From the NCBI RefSeq assembly GCF_000247815.1, contig NC_021677.1, forward strand, positions 15,096,657 through 15,160,656: a stretch of 64,000 nt of DNA. The letters are read 5' to 3'. How positions within the stretch are numbered: position 1 is the first letter of the stretch; every line of letters starts with the position of its first letter. Below are positions 14,201 through 29,200 of the stretch, in pieces. A program made the translations under genes and the position numbers. The notes beneath the pieces were generated by a model. That model searched no databases and was not told where the DNA came from. It worked only from the letters and a program-made list of their open reading frames with translations. The stretch is from Ficedula albicollis (taxonomy: Eukaryota; Chordata; Aves; Passeriformes; Muscicapidae).

Positions 14201-17200
14201 TCTTTGAATGAGTTCAAGCTTTTTCCAGCTTTTATGAGGTTACAGTGCTTCAGACTCCAAAAGACTCAGCTAGGCAGGAAGCTGTTGAGGATTTGCTGTA
14301 GTAACCTGAGCTGCACTCCCAGCACGTCAAGTCTCGACTCACAGCAGTGGCTTTGGAAGACCTGCAAGCTTGGCATTGGTTGGAGTTGTTACCTCTCACC
14401 CATCGTGATGCACTCGCTCGCTCACAGCTGGCTCAAAGCAGTGTGTGGGCAGAGCTGAATTTTGCTGCCCAGGGATGGGGGGTGGGGTCTGGGTAGTTCC
14501 TGCGAGGGGAAGGGGTAGGATTTGGCTGGCAAAGAAAGCACCAAGAGAGTTCTGGCAAGCCACTGCCCTTTTTTGCTGGCTCTAAGGAGTGAGGCAGTGA
14601 CTGCTGCTTCCAGGAGGACCTCTCCCACCTTCCAAAAGATGGAAACATAGACATGAGATGCTCTGGCTTTCTGATAGGAGATTCTGCTTTCTTGACACTC
14701 TGGCAAGTAGACAACAGGACTGTGGGCAGACAGTCTGATGCTGCAGGTAACAACCTATTTTGCCAATTTTGGAGGTGTCCCAGCATCAGCCCATCAGGGG
14801 ACTTGACCTTCTCCCTCTGCCAGTCCCTTTTGCAAGCAGGGCTCTGGTAATGCTATTGCAGTGATCCCTGAGAGTGACCCTTGTGTCACACAAAAGCAGA
14901 CTCCCTCCACACCCCACACCCACAGGGTTTGAGCTAAATAAATAGAGAAGTCGTTTGCTAGCCAAGTCTGACACTTAAAATTCATCTCTTACCAGGACTG
15001 TGCTCACGTGAATGACATTCATAAGCTATGTAATCCCTGGCAAAACAAGTTAATTCTTTACCTTGAGGTAAGTAACTGTAAATGCAGCATCCTACCAGAG
15101 GTATGGCACAGACTGATCTTGCCTTGGAACAAGTAGTGGCAGCCAACACCTCCTTCCTCAAGGTGTGAAAAACCTTGCCATGCTCCATCAAGGGCTCCAG
15201 AGCTTTTGTCTAGTAAGGCCTTTTAATGAAATAGGACACATTAGGACTAATTTTGTATGGGAAGCAGTGTTGAAACACTAATACCCAAAAGTCACAAATA
15301 AGGCGTTTCAAGGGTCAGGTGTGAGACTTTCCAGCATCCCACTGCAACCTCTCTGGTTGCACAACAGGCCACTTGAAACCAATCCTTTCTCCAGCAAAGT
15401 CAGAGCCTGAGGGCTGTGGGGCAGCTGATTTGATTTCATGAGGAGTTTGACCCCAGAAGGAGGCGTCTGCATCAGATGAGTGAGTCACTCCATTTCAATA
15501 ATGGGCGAAACCATTAACTGAAGGCGCACAGTTTGCTTGTTTGGGCAGGCTTCCTATGCCCTAACCAGGAGTGGTCTCACTGCTGCTGTATTTACTGAAC
15601 TCCTCCAATTAAGTACTTTGTTTCCCTCATCCATAATGACAATGGTTTCTGCATGTTAAATATATTCAGAAAGGAGGTTGCTCTGTGCTTCGCATTTGCA
15701 AATTGGAGGAGCTTTCTCCTCTACACAGTTGGTAGGAAAAACACTAGCCAAGGAATGGCTAAGAAACTTCTCCCTGAGTGAGGTATTCTCAACTACTTTG
15801 TTTAGCATGGTAGGAAATTATTTGGGCTAAAAACCACATTCAATACTAGCTAAAGTTGCTTGCACATTTTGGAGCAATGAATGAAAGCAAATTGAATGCA
15901 TTGCATACCAGTCAAACGTAATTGCTGGGTGTTCTATTCATCCTGGGCATTCTGGTGGATTCCAGCATTGCCAAAGCCCTGAACAAGAACATCCTTTGAC
16001 TGCAGAGCTGCTGCAGCAGTTGCATCTCGAGCCCTGCCTCCCCCACCCTCGCTCTCGGTTGCTCTCCCCTTAGGGAGAGAAAGCACTCGGTTCTTTCTTC
16101 ACACCACGTTTCATCTTGGCCCCAGCTACAGAGACCACCAACAGGGATGCCAGTTAGCATCAGCTGCATTATGCTGAACAGGTTTTTTGTGGGAGCACTC
16201 AGTGAGAACCACATCTTAGGCAGCCTCCTGGGCAGCTCTCCATCCAGCCACTCGCTGACGGCACAGGCTCGCTCCTCTCACCACCAAATGGCACCAGCAG
16301 CAAGCTACCTGATGGACTTGTATGGAAAACTCTGAGCAGGGTGTTTACTGTATTTTTAGTTGCATTTAATTGCAAATTAGCAGTTGGAAATAAGGAGGGG
16401 TGAGCAAGGTGTGAGCCGCCAGCTGTGTGCAGAGGAGTTTGGGAAGCTGCGATTATCCATCGCTGTGGCTGTGTGGGGTGGAGCGCTGGCCCGCTGCACA
16501 CTTGGGGTTTGCTGTGGCTGCAGGATTTACACTTCAAGCCAGCTGCTGGTGCAAGAGCCAGAGGCCACACACTTCTTTGGCAGGACATCCTAGGGAACAC
16601 CTTTGTTTCAGGTGCTATGAAGGCAGCAAGGGGCTATGCTGTTCAGAGGCTGGCAGTGCCGATGATTTTGGACTGGTGTTTGTGGTACCCTGGAGCCTTA
16701 AGGAAGCTGGCTGCTTTCAGTGCATCAAAGAGGTCCACTTAAACAGATGAACTTATTGATTAGGAAATTCTTTAACTTGAGATTGTTGGCTTTTTTCTTT
16801 CAGTGCACAGAGGAAAAAACTACATTTTCATTTCACATCAATTTTATTTTCAGCAGGGCAAAACCATGGAAACAAGGACTTAAGGGTGCTGCCAAGTCTG
16901 TTGGATGTACATCTGTAAAGCACCAGGGAAATATTAGGGTGTCCAAAGTACACAAATCCCCAGACCTAGGACTACATCAGTCCTTGTAAGAGTACTGTTA
17001 TAAAGTTTTCCTTTCTTACCTACAGAAACCTAATGCAATGGCAGCTGAAAAACCTCACACTTTAAATCTAACAATTTACCTTCATAATATCCCTGTGGAT
17101 AGTGGTGGTGCAAACACCTCGGATGTACTCACAGGGAAATGAAGCACAGAAAATCTGAATGCCCTAGTAAGATCCATAAAGACCATGGTGGAAATAAAAA

Positions 17201-20200
17201 GCCTTAAAAATCAGATGTCTCGCATGCAAGTTTAGCACTCAGACCAGAATGCCACAATTTTCTTGTCCTCTTTCTTTTTCCTGGATCCCCCAAAAGCCAT
17301 TTTCTGCCCCAGCCCTAATAGTAATGCAATGGGAACCCATAGCTTGCTGTGCCTTACAGCCCCCTGTCTTGGTTTAATTTAGGTTTGCCAATTTTAATAT
17401 ACTCTATTTCTCTTTGAGATAGGATTTAGGAGCAAAATCAAGGCAGCCTAAAACTTAAAAGGGTATAAAGAAGAAATTTATTAATAACACAGAGAAAATA
17501 AGAAATTCGGAATAAGATTTCCATTTTACTCCCTCCCCCCTCCCTTCCATATTTCTTAACAACAACATACAGCTTTCGCATTTGCATCCGCCCAGGGAAA
17601 TCTGCAAATCGTGGAACTCCTCCCATCTTCACAGTCTTTACAGAGCTGTGATATGGGTTATAAAAAACCTCATGGCGTATTACTTTTAAGGGCAAGCTGT
17701 TCAAAGACAAAAATTCTCTTCATCTCTTTTTTCATCAAATGTCTCTGTTATCTTTCCATTCTCCAGAACAGAGACCCCCATTCCCTTGGGGCAAAGGATC
17801 CTTTTCTCAAACACTTCAACCCCCCCATGCATTTTTCTACAATTTATAGGAATTTTCAGTGTAGTCCAGTCCACCCCATACTTAAGAAACTTACTTAACA
17901 AACTAACTTAGCTTACTAAAAGGTTTTTTCAGCCAGTCTATTCACAGCATCTCCTCAATCTCCTCCCATCTGGAAACTTGGCTCTTACTTCACTGACTTT
18001 AGTATACTTTCTGCTTTATTCTTCTCATTCAAGGGAGATCAGGAGATCTGCAGTCTTATCCGAGCATTGGAAGGGTCAAAATTGCACACAGAAGGTGAAG
18101 GGAGCCGTGCCAGTGTGGGAGAAGCTTCATGAGACCGCAAAGCCCAGCAAGCAAATGCAGAAGGAAGGCTCGGCTGGAACAGAGCCCAGCTGCATCTCCC
18201 CCAAGCTGTGTGGGCACCTGGGGGGCTTCACTGCCCCATGGCTGCTCCGAGGGCGGCAGGGCCCTGGCCGAGCTGTGGCCACACTGGAGATGGGGGGGAA
18301 CCAGGATCTTAGCAAAGGTTTCTCTTTCCTCTGGTTGAAAATGGGGGGGCCTCGGTGGCTCCCCACCCCTGCCCGGCCAGGCTGCTTGGGGAGGGGGGCC
18401 AGGCTGGCTGGCCTTACCTCTCCACAAGCTGGAAGTGAAAAGAGAAAGTTTTCACTTTTACTGATGTGATTCATGGAGGCGAAGTAACTTTTCAATTGCT
18501 TTCCCAGGCTGTCAATTATTAAATCAGCCTTCTGACTGGTCCCAGCAGCTCACGGAGGAAGTTATCATATAAAAAACCTCTGTGTGTGCGTGTGTGTGTG
18601 TCTGTCCTCCTCCTCGGGACTTTCATGCAAAACCAGCACACCCCCTGACAACACAACAGCAGCCCCTACATATTGCAACACCACTTAAGAGAGAGGCACA
18701 CACCTGTAGATTTTGAAAATGTGTGATATCCCTATTGCTGTTTCAAGAATTCTTCCCCAGGAGCCTTGATGTTGCACACTGGTGTCATCTGGCCCAGCTC
18801 CACAAGAAGCAGCTGCCCTAGGAACAGGCTTTGCCCCCGGGACACATCCTAGAGCCCTGACTCAATTTAAGCATGAATTTGAGTCAGTGGAAACTTGTCT
18901 GAGGAAGGACTGAGTAAAAACCGCAGGGTGAGAGTAAAGCAAGCAATGAAGATCCTGAGGAATTAGTAATAAAAGCTGCAATCCTGGCTGCAGCAGGGGC
19001 TGCCATGGAAAAGGGGCTGGAAAAGATGAACTGCGGGCATCACGGAAAAAATGAAAGTCATTAAAAGCTGAAAATTATTCAAGATCAGGCCCAACATCAG
19101 CAGTATAGATGTGATGGCTGCCAATCCCCATCAAAATGGCAGCACCCAAAAGCAAGAGCCCAGCCAAAGCACAGAGGTAGGGATTAGAAGGAAAGGACTT
19201 GAAATTCACTGCTCTTCAGTAAATTATCAGATAGCAGCAGTTGAGTAAAAAAGGTGGTGAGTTTGGTACCCACATCTTTACCCTTAATCCCTGCTTCAGA
19301 GCAAGTCTACTAGTGGCCTCTGACAAAGGCTATTTCTTAAAATTAAATTGCACAAACTAAGCACAACTTACTGTATTTGCAGACATAGCCAACAAACCCT
19401 CTATTTCAACTACACTAATACTATGATATCCTAAAAGCAAAGCACCATGGAATTTGAAGGCTCTGGAGATGTCCTTTGTGGGTTGCTTTAAGTCTGGTAA
19501 ATATATGCCTTTAATTTCTTCCCCAGACTTACTTCTTGTAAAATCCAAACATAACCATAAGAGAAGAGAGCACTCAAAGTTCTCTAAACATGTGGAAAAA
19601 ATTATCCTAGAGGGAACATGAAAGCCCTCTGCCTGAGACAGATGTGAACAGGGAGGGATGGATGTTCTGGTGGCAGAGAAAAAGTGGCAAACCCTGGTGC
19701 TGTTGGCATCAAAAGAAACCACACATCCAGCCAGCCAGAGAGCTGGTTTTGCTAGGAGCAAATCAGCCCCGAGGCTAGCCAAGACTTTATCGGCTGGAAA
19801 GTCCCAGTCATGAATACTAGCTGCAAGGGGCAAAGGAAAAAAAAAAAACAACAGGGAAAGATCAGGCAGGACAAGCCTGAACATGTTCAGTTTGTCCTTC
19901 CTACGTGGCAATTATATCCTCATTCCTCAGAGCAAAAGGCAGTTCAAAGACACAATAAATCCCTTTCTAGTCTTACGCTTCTCAGGAACGTCATGGAAAC
20001 GGAACTGAAGTGGTTCCCAGAGATAAGGTGACAAAGTAAAATTAAACCCTTCCCTACAGCGACACTTTGGTAAAATATCAGCTGAGAAATAGAGGCACCA
20101 TTCAGACATAGCCATGGCATTCGTCTGAGGAAACAGGACTGGCCTTAGAGGTTTCAAAGTGATCGATTTAACGTACTGCTCCTCAAACTCTGCAGCTGTT

Positions 20201-23200
20201 CCTGTCTTTGCATTGCCTCTAAGGCTCACACGAACTTCATTTTGTGGGCTGGATCTTATTGTCAGGAAATAGGATTCCCTCTTGGGGTACATCTTAATAA
20301 ATGCTTCAGTTCAAGTCCCAAGAAATTTGGGCTAAAGCACTGTAGACCAAGGATGGTTTGGAGCAGGAGAAGCCTGAGTGACCAGTTAAAGCAGCCACCA
20401 AGCAGGAGATTTTTTCAAAGCTCTTTCTTTCATCCCTTCAGGCCAATGGAGGGGACAAAGAAAAGAAAGAGAGCTGAAAGACAAGGCAGGAAGCAGACAC
20501 AAGATGGACCTGGGAGGTCTCCAAGGGTGCACCCACTCTGCGCTGTGTCCCTCATAAACCAAACAAAGCAAAACCAAAAGCACGAGGTATAATGATGCTA
20601 CAGGGACCAATTAACTGGCAAAGGGAAAATAATGGAATCTTCACCTAAAAACATGCACTAAACAGCCTTAGACAGCAAAACATTTGATAGCTGCAAATGT
20701 AGACATGGATGGAACAGACGGAAACAAAAGGCTCCATCCTCTAGTACCAAACCACACAGAAACTGTCCAGCACTTACGCTGAAAGGTTATGATTAAGTGA
20801 AATAACAGTGGCTTTTAAAATTATTTTTTAATCTGCTTCACACCAAGACTTTGATAGAGCATGGAAATCACCCTGCCCATCATCCCAGCTCTGCGCTCTC
20901 ATTGCTGACATACATTCATGTCACTGTTACAAGCTTCAACCTCGCACAGGGCAGACACCTCTTCTGACCATAAATGGGCTGTATGAGATTTTAATTTCCA
21001 TATTGAAAAGCCATAAATATTTCAGAGTGAGTCATTTTGGGTACACTGGATTTTCTTCCTGTCTTTCACTGCGTCAGGGAATTTCTTTCCACCCTACAGC
21101 CCTTAGGAAAGGGGCACATGGCTGAAGGAATCATGAATAATCAGGGAGGGACTTCTCCAGAACAGGGCACCAATGTGAAAAAGTCTTTCTTCTGGGGCGA
21201 CATTTGCATGACCGAGGGATGACATCATAATTCCACAAACAAAAAAGGCTTTATATCCACATGGTGGCTTTCGAAACCTCTCTGCACTGACTTAGTCCTT
21301 CCCTTCTGTACATCAGCATCACATTTTGGGGGCAGGAATTTAAGCCACTTCTCTGCAGCCATGGCTTTATAACGCAATCCTACAACTGACATTAGCAATG
21401 CCATTTTATGGGGCCCAGCATTTCACTAAAGTGCTGAAGGATTTATTTCTGCTCTGGTATGAGGGCATAAGAGGCAGGCAGAGCCCAGGGGTAAGAGAAA
21501 CACCAACACACAGGTGGAGGTGAGGCCAGTGCCTGGACACCAGCTTGCAGTGATGAGCAGAAAGAAAAGGCAGAAACAATATTGCTAGAGAGTGAAAAAA
21601 GAAGCAGCATGCCAAGACCATGCCCCCACCTCTCCAAAAAAAAACCAAAAAAAAACCAACCCAAGCCCCGTTAGACACTTGGGAGCTGCTGAAAGAGCTA
21701 CACTGAAAAGGAGGTGCTGAAGTGCAGCCAGAGGAGCTGCGTGCCAGGGCACATCCTTGTAAAGGCACTGTGTGTGCCACCAGGGACCAAACTGGTGCTG
21801 GAAACGCAGCCAGGGTGTGAACACATGGCGCAGATGATCAGACTGAAGCAGAGCTATTGTTTCACTTCCAGCATGGGCTGCTGGCCAGACATGGACCTCT
21901 GCTGAGAGATAACCGAAACGCATTTGGAATTCTGGAGAAAACCCTTCGCTTTGGGGGTAGCTGGTGAGCAGTGCTCTAAGGAGTAAGAATCAGATTGTTC
22001 AGGCACCCTCCCCCTCTCAAAAAAAAAACCAACAAAAAAGGTCTGGGGACTTTCAGAGCGGCGAAGCAGGCGCTACAGGAAGGATGGATGCTGGACCAAG
22101 CCCAGCCTCCCAAGCCTCAGGGGATTCGCTCCCTGCCGGGAGCGGGGAAGCCGTTTCTCACCAGTATAGGAAGTGGAGAGCTTGGCAACAAGGGAGGCAG
22201 CTCTCCCACAACTCTGGTTACGCAAACAGCTGCCTTCTGCTGGGTTTCAACATGCTCCACTGCTCCAAAAATAATTTCCTGCTTGATTTGATACCATTAG
22301 CAGGAGCACGGAGCGCGGCGGGAGCGACTGTGCCGCTGGCTGCAGGTAGCCACGGGCTTCCAGCAAAAGCCCTGATCCCTGTTTTTGGCAGGAGGGAAGG
22401 TAAGCAGGGTGATAGCACAAGCCTTCTCTTCCTCTGTGAGGGGTTTTGACGCAAGTACCTGTCACCTCCATCCTTCCAGGCCCCTTTTCCAGAGCTGACA
22501 TTTCCCAGCTTGTAACACTCATGGCGTGTAACCAACACTCAGCAGCCAAGCAGGGACCAACGCCAACATAAAGTTCAACGACAAAGTCACTGCTGGCTGG
22601 GTGATTAGGAGCTGTGCTGCTCCTGGGCAGAGGGGCTGGTGCCCTCCCACAGCACAAGCAGCAAAAAGCCACTGTCATGCCTTCTTGCATTGCCCAGTGG
22701 ATGACTTTGTGTCCCTTTGGAGTCACAGCAGTCCAGCCCCGCGCTTTGGGAACAGCAGCACTTTCCATTCCTAGCTGGACTGGAAATTTGGGTATCAAAT
22801 TTTGCCCTAAGGTGCATTTGATTTCCTCTTCCCTATTCCCAGCCCATTGATCTGCATGCCCCTTCCCCCGGGCCTGCCCTGGGGGGGAACTCCTTCAGAT
22901 TTGGGAACCTCAAGCAGTGCAGAGAGTTAAAGATTCCAGGGCCCAGCTCATCAGCACCGCACTCCATGGCCTGTGCCCCAGCAGCAGCGCAGCACACCAG
23001 CCTTCCCAGCTCATGGCCTCACACAGGGGGAGCTGGAACCTTCCAGGTGAAGTGCAAGTCATGCTCAGCAAAGAGATGAAGCAGCAAAGTAAAACCCAAT
23101 GTCACTCATTAAAACAGCAGCTGTAAAGCAGGATCCCGGGGTGGAGAGCACGACCACAAACATCAGCGTGTTTTAAGGTAATCCTCTTATACTTTGAAAG

Positions 23201-26200
23201 CAAAATTGTGCACTGGCACATGTTTATGCTTATGTCTTTTAAACCTAAAGAGACCATGAGGGATGATTCCATCTGCTCTGCACCACACAACTCTTACCAA
23301 CCTTGTTTTCCACAGTCATTTTTTGAGCCACACAATATTTTATGAAAGATCCCTTGGGCATGACTAGAAGAGTAAAATGAGTGATGAACACACCACTGCT
23401 TTTGGGGAGCTTCAACAGAAACTAACCTTGGAAGGTAAAGCCATAAAAAGAGAGGAAGGGTCCCCTCAGCATCCTGCACAGGACATAACTGCAGGATGAC
23501 TGCCCAGCTTTCACACACGAGACAAAATATGCATCTGAGCTGACCCAAATGCCAGGTGGGGCCTCTCCTGTCACTGTCACAATGAAAGGGAATAACCCTG
23601 CAAAGAATGTGACTCCTCAGCTGCTAGAGGACCTGAGCTGGGTGGCAGGACAGGACTGGTGGGAAGAGTGTACAGGCTGGTTTCCGTGCTCAACTGACCC
23701 ATGTCTGCAGCAGCTGCTGCTGCTGCTGCTCCCACAGCCCCAGGGAGTGCAGATAAGCAGCAGTTCAGCTTTTCCAGACATAGCACAATTCCTGTTTACA
23801 GCCTCTGGGCTTGTCTTTTCAAAAGAAGGAGCTAGGTGTCTATTCTTGCAGGAAACCAGGTGTGTAAACAGTTCAATTAATATAGCCAGTAAACCGTGCT
23901 CTAGCACAGCAAAGAGGGCTAGTGGAGACAAGCCAAGAGCACAGGAGCCAAGGAAGGAAAATACTTTTAAAGAATACACCTAATTAGAGATGGGCCTGGG
24001 CCAAAAGTTCATATTTGAACACCTGGAATAGCCCAGGGGAGCAGAACGGTTACCTGAACCCAGATCCACATTTTGTAACTCTCTCCTCTCCCAAATGAAA
24101 TAAAACCCAGCCACAAAACCCAACCCACAGTTTGAGCTACAGGTTTCCAAAAGCCAAGGTCTGGAGATTTGGCTTTCTCCTTTCAGCCTGGTTTTGGCTG
24201 AGTCCTTGTGCTCAGCTGCTGGTGCCTCTGTTGGTCTCACCCCACATGTTCCCTGGCTCTTGCTCCCTGGCATCCCTGTTTGCTCCAGCAGCTATGGCAT
24301 CCCCAGCACTGTGACCAAGCCCAGCCTGGCTCTGCACTCCCTCCTCCCTGCCCTCACAGCTCCTGCTCCAAGCAAGGAGCCTGCCCTAACTCAAAGCCAA
24401 GTGGCTCTGTGAGACAGATATCGGCAGTGAGCCCCAGTTTTGTGCCAAATCCCCAGATTTGGGGCTTGTTTTGAAGGGTACAACCTCCAGTCAGGGAAAG
24501 CTCCCTCCATGCCCTTTATGAGTGCTTGCAGAAGAAGCAGACTCCCTTTTCTCCCCTGCAGCTCAGTTTTCAAGAACAGACAACTAAATTTCTCCCACCT
24601 TTATCAACTTTTTTGACTGTAGATTTTCTTCATAGCAGAATCACATTTGACAAAGGAAGGTCAGCCTGATCCTCATAAAATCACCATGTCACAGGCACGT
24701 CACGCATTTCAGACAGCTTGCAAGGCTGACTAAACATTTACTTTTGGATGGCTCTCTTCCAAAGTCCAGAAATAGATCCCAGTTCTCAGTAGAAGAGGGC
24801 CTGAGTATGCCATCAGATGGCTTCACTGCCCTGTCACAGTGTGCCATTTGCATTCCTGTGCTTTCCCCCTCACTGGGTGCCACCACTGAGCTCCCTGCAC
24901 ATCCCCCTAGAGAGGTGAGGCCTTATCTCCCAGCTGGATTATTCTTGGTAGGTATTTGTCACTCCTTTTTCCATCATCTGACCTTGGGTCCTGTTAGGCT
25001 GAGGTAAGTGACTAATGCACAGGGCTCTGGATTGCTTTCCCAGTGGGCACCCGGCCTCTCACCAGCGTAGCTGGAGAAGAAGAAGTGGGATTTGCTCACA
25101 CTGGATGCTGCAGTATTCAATGAAGAGTTTGTGTTCTGAAAAACCTTGAAATGATTCATCTCCACTGCTATTCAGAGCAGTTGTGCACTTTGGATGTACT
25201 CCTGTAGCTATTGCAAATTCTTCCCTGCCACAGCTGAACCTCCATCTCTAAGAAATAAAAAAAACAAAACAACAATTAAAAAAACCTAATCTAGCTTGAG
25301 GAAAAAATTTATATAATCCTTCAAGGGCCAAGAGCCTCTGTCTGCAAAGTGTGTGCCACACAGCACCCAGGCAAAATCAAAATGATGCAACTTTTGGTAG
25401 GGTGTACAGATTACAATCAGGCAATTACACATCCCAGACCATGTAATCACATGCAATGAGAACACACGTGGGTGTAGTGCACGGTGTGAGCCTGGTGTCA
25501 CCAACCACAGGCTCCTCTGGTTACCCAAAAGGAGCCGTTCAAAAAATGCTTTAAAAATTTCTTTTCTTAAACATCAGTATGTCTCTCCAGACTAAGGCCT
25601 CTTTCTGTCATGAAAAGTAATTCCTGAAAGACTGGGAAACCACCAGGACTACACTGGAAAACATTAGCCAGAATAATTGATCTATCATCTGCCTCATATC
25701 CAACTGTGTCCGGACAGCTGGAAAGGGGAGGGGAAAAAAAACCCATCACACACAAGACAGAATCTGTTTTACAGCTTGATATAAGAAAAGAGCCTCTCCA
25801 AGCTTCTGTAGGAAGTAAGTTTAAACATCTGATGCATGAACATCCTCAGCTTTAATAACCATTACTGTCTTTCATCTCCCCTTTTTTAAAAGTCTCAGAA
25901 CAGCGTTTAAGGCTGGCCTCCTGTAAGCATTGCTCAGATGCTCCCCAGATGGCTTTTCCAAGGGGATTTCTAATTATTCAGGGTCTTCTAAAGAAATATC
26001 CTGCAGGAATCTTTTAGGTTTCTGGGGCTTTCCTTCCTTCCTCTACAAATTTCTTTACCCGGAGCTTGATTTAAAACCAAACTCAAAGGAAACACTTACA
26101 ATGACTTCAATATGTCTCAGATCACATACCCTGGGGTGAAAGAGAATTGAACCAAATCCCATAAAAATAAAAATGGTGCAGATTTCAAAGGGATTCTCAG

Positions 26201-29200
26201 TGAAGTTTTTGTAAAGATGTAATTAGACCAAAAGTTTTAGCTGAGAATGTCATGGAATAAAGGAATATTTAGTGAGACTGACAAAGTTAATACTGCATAT
26301 AGACCACAATAGATTGGATATGCAATCCCCTCTCCTCAAAGAAAAATAAATTAAAATTGAAGCAACAGTTGCTGTAACAGCAGCTAAACAAAGAAAACCT
26401 CTGATTCTCAAAAACTCTCACAGTTTTCAGATCCTGAACTACCTTAAATGGATCAGACTTCCAAAAGTGCTAAATTCCTATCTGCTGAAAATCCACTTTA
26501 GACATCCCCAAGTGGGAGATGAAGAAAATCACAGTCACTTCTGGAAAGGCTGGCAACTGCTTCTGTGTAAGTGGGCAGCTGGAGAGCAGAGCCAAACCCC
26601 TTACATGATGATAAACCAAAGCAAATCATTTGAATGAACATATAAGGCTTTTGTCTCTCTCAGATCATCCAAGCCATCGTTAGTAACAAGACATGCTGCT
26701 CTTCCAAATCTGCTGCTGCATATCCAAGTGGGATACAACCCCATAAAATGCTATTCTGCCACCTGCAAATGCTGACTGGGCAAGCTGGGAGTGTTTCAGC
26801 GTGTGCCATGGCACAGACACACTGCTGGCTCGACACACAGTGCTAAGCCCTGTGCACTAATGGACTCTCACCATGGTGCCTGGCCTCTCAGATCCCACCA
26901 TGAGCCTTTCCCTCCTCTTGGATCAGCATCTCTGTTTGCCAGCAGTGCTTATGGTAATGTCCTGCATTGCTTGGCACAGCACAGGGCTCAGCCCAAGCAG
27001 TCAGGAGCTTCTAATCTGAATTTGATAGAATCACAGAACGACTGGGGCTGGAAGAGGCCCTAAAGATTACCCATTTCCACACTCCTGACATGGGCAGGGG
27101 CTCATTCTACTAGATCAGGCTTTATCTCGTGGTGCTTCACCATGCAGACCCCTGAAGTGGCTGAATTCTGTTCTCCTGAAGACCAGGGCAGGAAGCTTGC
27201 TCTGCACCTAGCTGCACTAAGGTTCTCAAACTCCACCATTCCATGGTCACTGCAGCCAAGGCTGCCCCTGGGCTTCACCTTCCCCACCAGCCTTTCCTTG
27301 CTGCTGAGAAGGTCCAGCATCACACCTCTCCTCACTGGCTCCTGTATGACTTGGAGCAGGAAGTTCTCCCTCCTCCTGCGCTGCTATGCCCAGTTATGTT
27401 GTCCCTCCCAGGACCGGAGCTTGTGAACATGAGGCCACTGCCATCTGAACAGAGGGTGTCATTTGCTCAGTCACCCTGGCTGGATGGCCTGCAGCAGACC
27501 CAGGGTGTGTCACTTGTCCTCTCCTCCCTTTAATCCTGGCCCATAAATCCTTGGTCATCTCTTCATCCAGCCCAGGAGAGCTCCCTGCAGTGGCTCCATG
27601 CACTCCAGCTGCTCACTGACCGGACTCTCAGGAGCACCGAGAAGTTTCTGATGCTAGAAATACCTTCTTGCTTGGCTGCACTATCCCAGGGTTTGTCAGG
27701 TGGAAGAGACAAGCCCCAACAAGTGCCAGGGGTAGTCCGGAGATGGCCATTCAGAAAATCCTTTGCCTTCTGGCTGCTTCCACTGCCCAATCTGGAGATG
27801 GCCATTCAGAAACTCCTTTGCCTTCTGGCTGCTTCCACTGCCCAAATGCTTCACATACCTTTGGCTCTGGTGGTGTGGCTGTGAGCAGGGTTTCATAAGG
27901 AGACTGAGAGGAAACAAAAACCCTGGGTGGGGCCACGGAAGCTGGTGTAGTTCATGAGAAGGTCACACCCATTTCATTTCATTCTAGACACCCCATTCAA
28001 GCAGTCTGGCCTTCAGCCTGGCCCAGTGAACTGGCGCCTTGTGACAATGCATCTCTCCAGCTGCCCAGCAGCCTCCTGCTCATCCCACCAATCCAGCAGC
28101 AATGGCCAAGAAAAGCACAGGGAATGGCTTAAAAGCCAAGACCAAAGCTTTACAAAAGGGCTGCTTTTCCACCCATCCCTCACAGCAGTCACATTTCAGG
28201 CAGGGGGGAGCCAGGAGAGCAGCAGCAATGGGTGTGCTGTCCCTTCCTCCCCTGTGGCAATGAAGGTCTGTTTTGGAAACACTCCTTCCTTGCAGCCCGA
28301 GCCCCTTGGTGTCCTAACCTTACTGCCCCAGGTGACACAATACATCCAAAATCACTGAGTCTGTCTCCTGCAGAGCTTCACTCCTCCTTCCCTAACTCCA
28401 GGAGTCTTAACTCCTCCCGGTCCACCCTTCACATGCCACATCCTCACATTTCCGTTCATCCTGATCTTCCCTCCCTCCCTTGTCTGATAGCTCCTTCCCA
28501 CACAAGCACCACATCCTTCCTGCCCTGGCCTCGCCACAAAGCTGGGTTTGTTCACTGAAGCAGAGCAGAATTAAACATAAGCATGACCCTTTGAATCAAA
28601 AGGATTAGGAGAAGTAAAGGAGAGAGCTGCCCATTTGAATATGTGCAAACACAAAGGGAGGAAGGTAGAGCCTCCTCAGGTTGCCCTGGAGGTCACTCTG
28701 CTAGGTCTTGCTGGGCTCAGCCCTGCATTTTAGCCCACAGCCTCGGGGACTCTTCCATGACCAAAAAAACCCCAACCTGGCACTGACTCTTTACAAACAA
28801 CTAAGAAAAAAAAAAAGGGGGGGGGGAAAAAAAGAAACAAGCCCCCCAGAATGGGATGGTAATTGGGCTTACAAAGACTCTGCCTGCCCAGGGCACCAGG
28901 GGATGAAAAAGAGAATACATCCAGGAAAAGCAGGATGTATTCCCTCAAGGTAGTAGATATTTGCATGAGCATGCCTCGTGATAGAGAAAGTCTGCATCCC
29001 AAAGGCTGTATGATCTAAATAGCAATATTGTAAATGTATTGGGTGAGGGAAGGAAACACTATCTCATTGCTCTGTATTATGCATGAGAAACAGCAGTGCA
29101 GAGGGATGGGATAACTTACTCACATCACGGGAAAATCACAGCAGAGCCAAGTCCCAAATCCCAATTCAGGGACTTAACCACAAGCTATTCTGTACTTTCT

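Noticed and set aside
17438..17710. 90-codon minus-strand frame
   Set aside because: It lies wholly within the LTR and has no viral protein motif.
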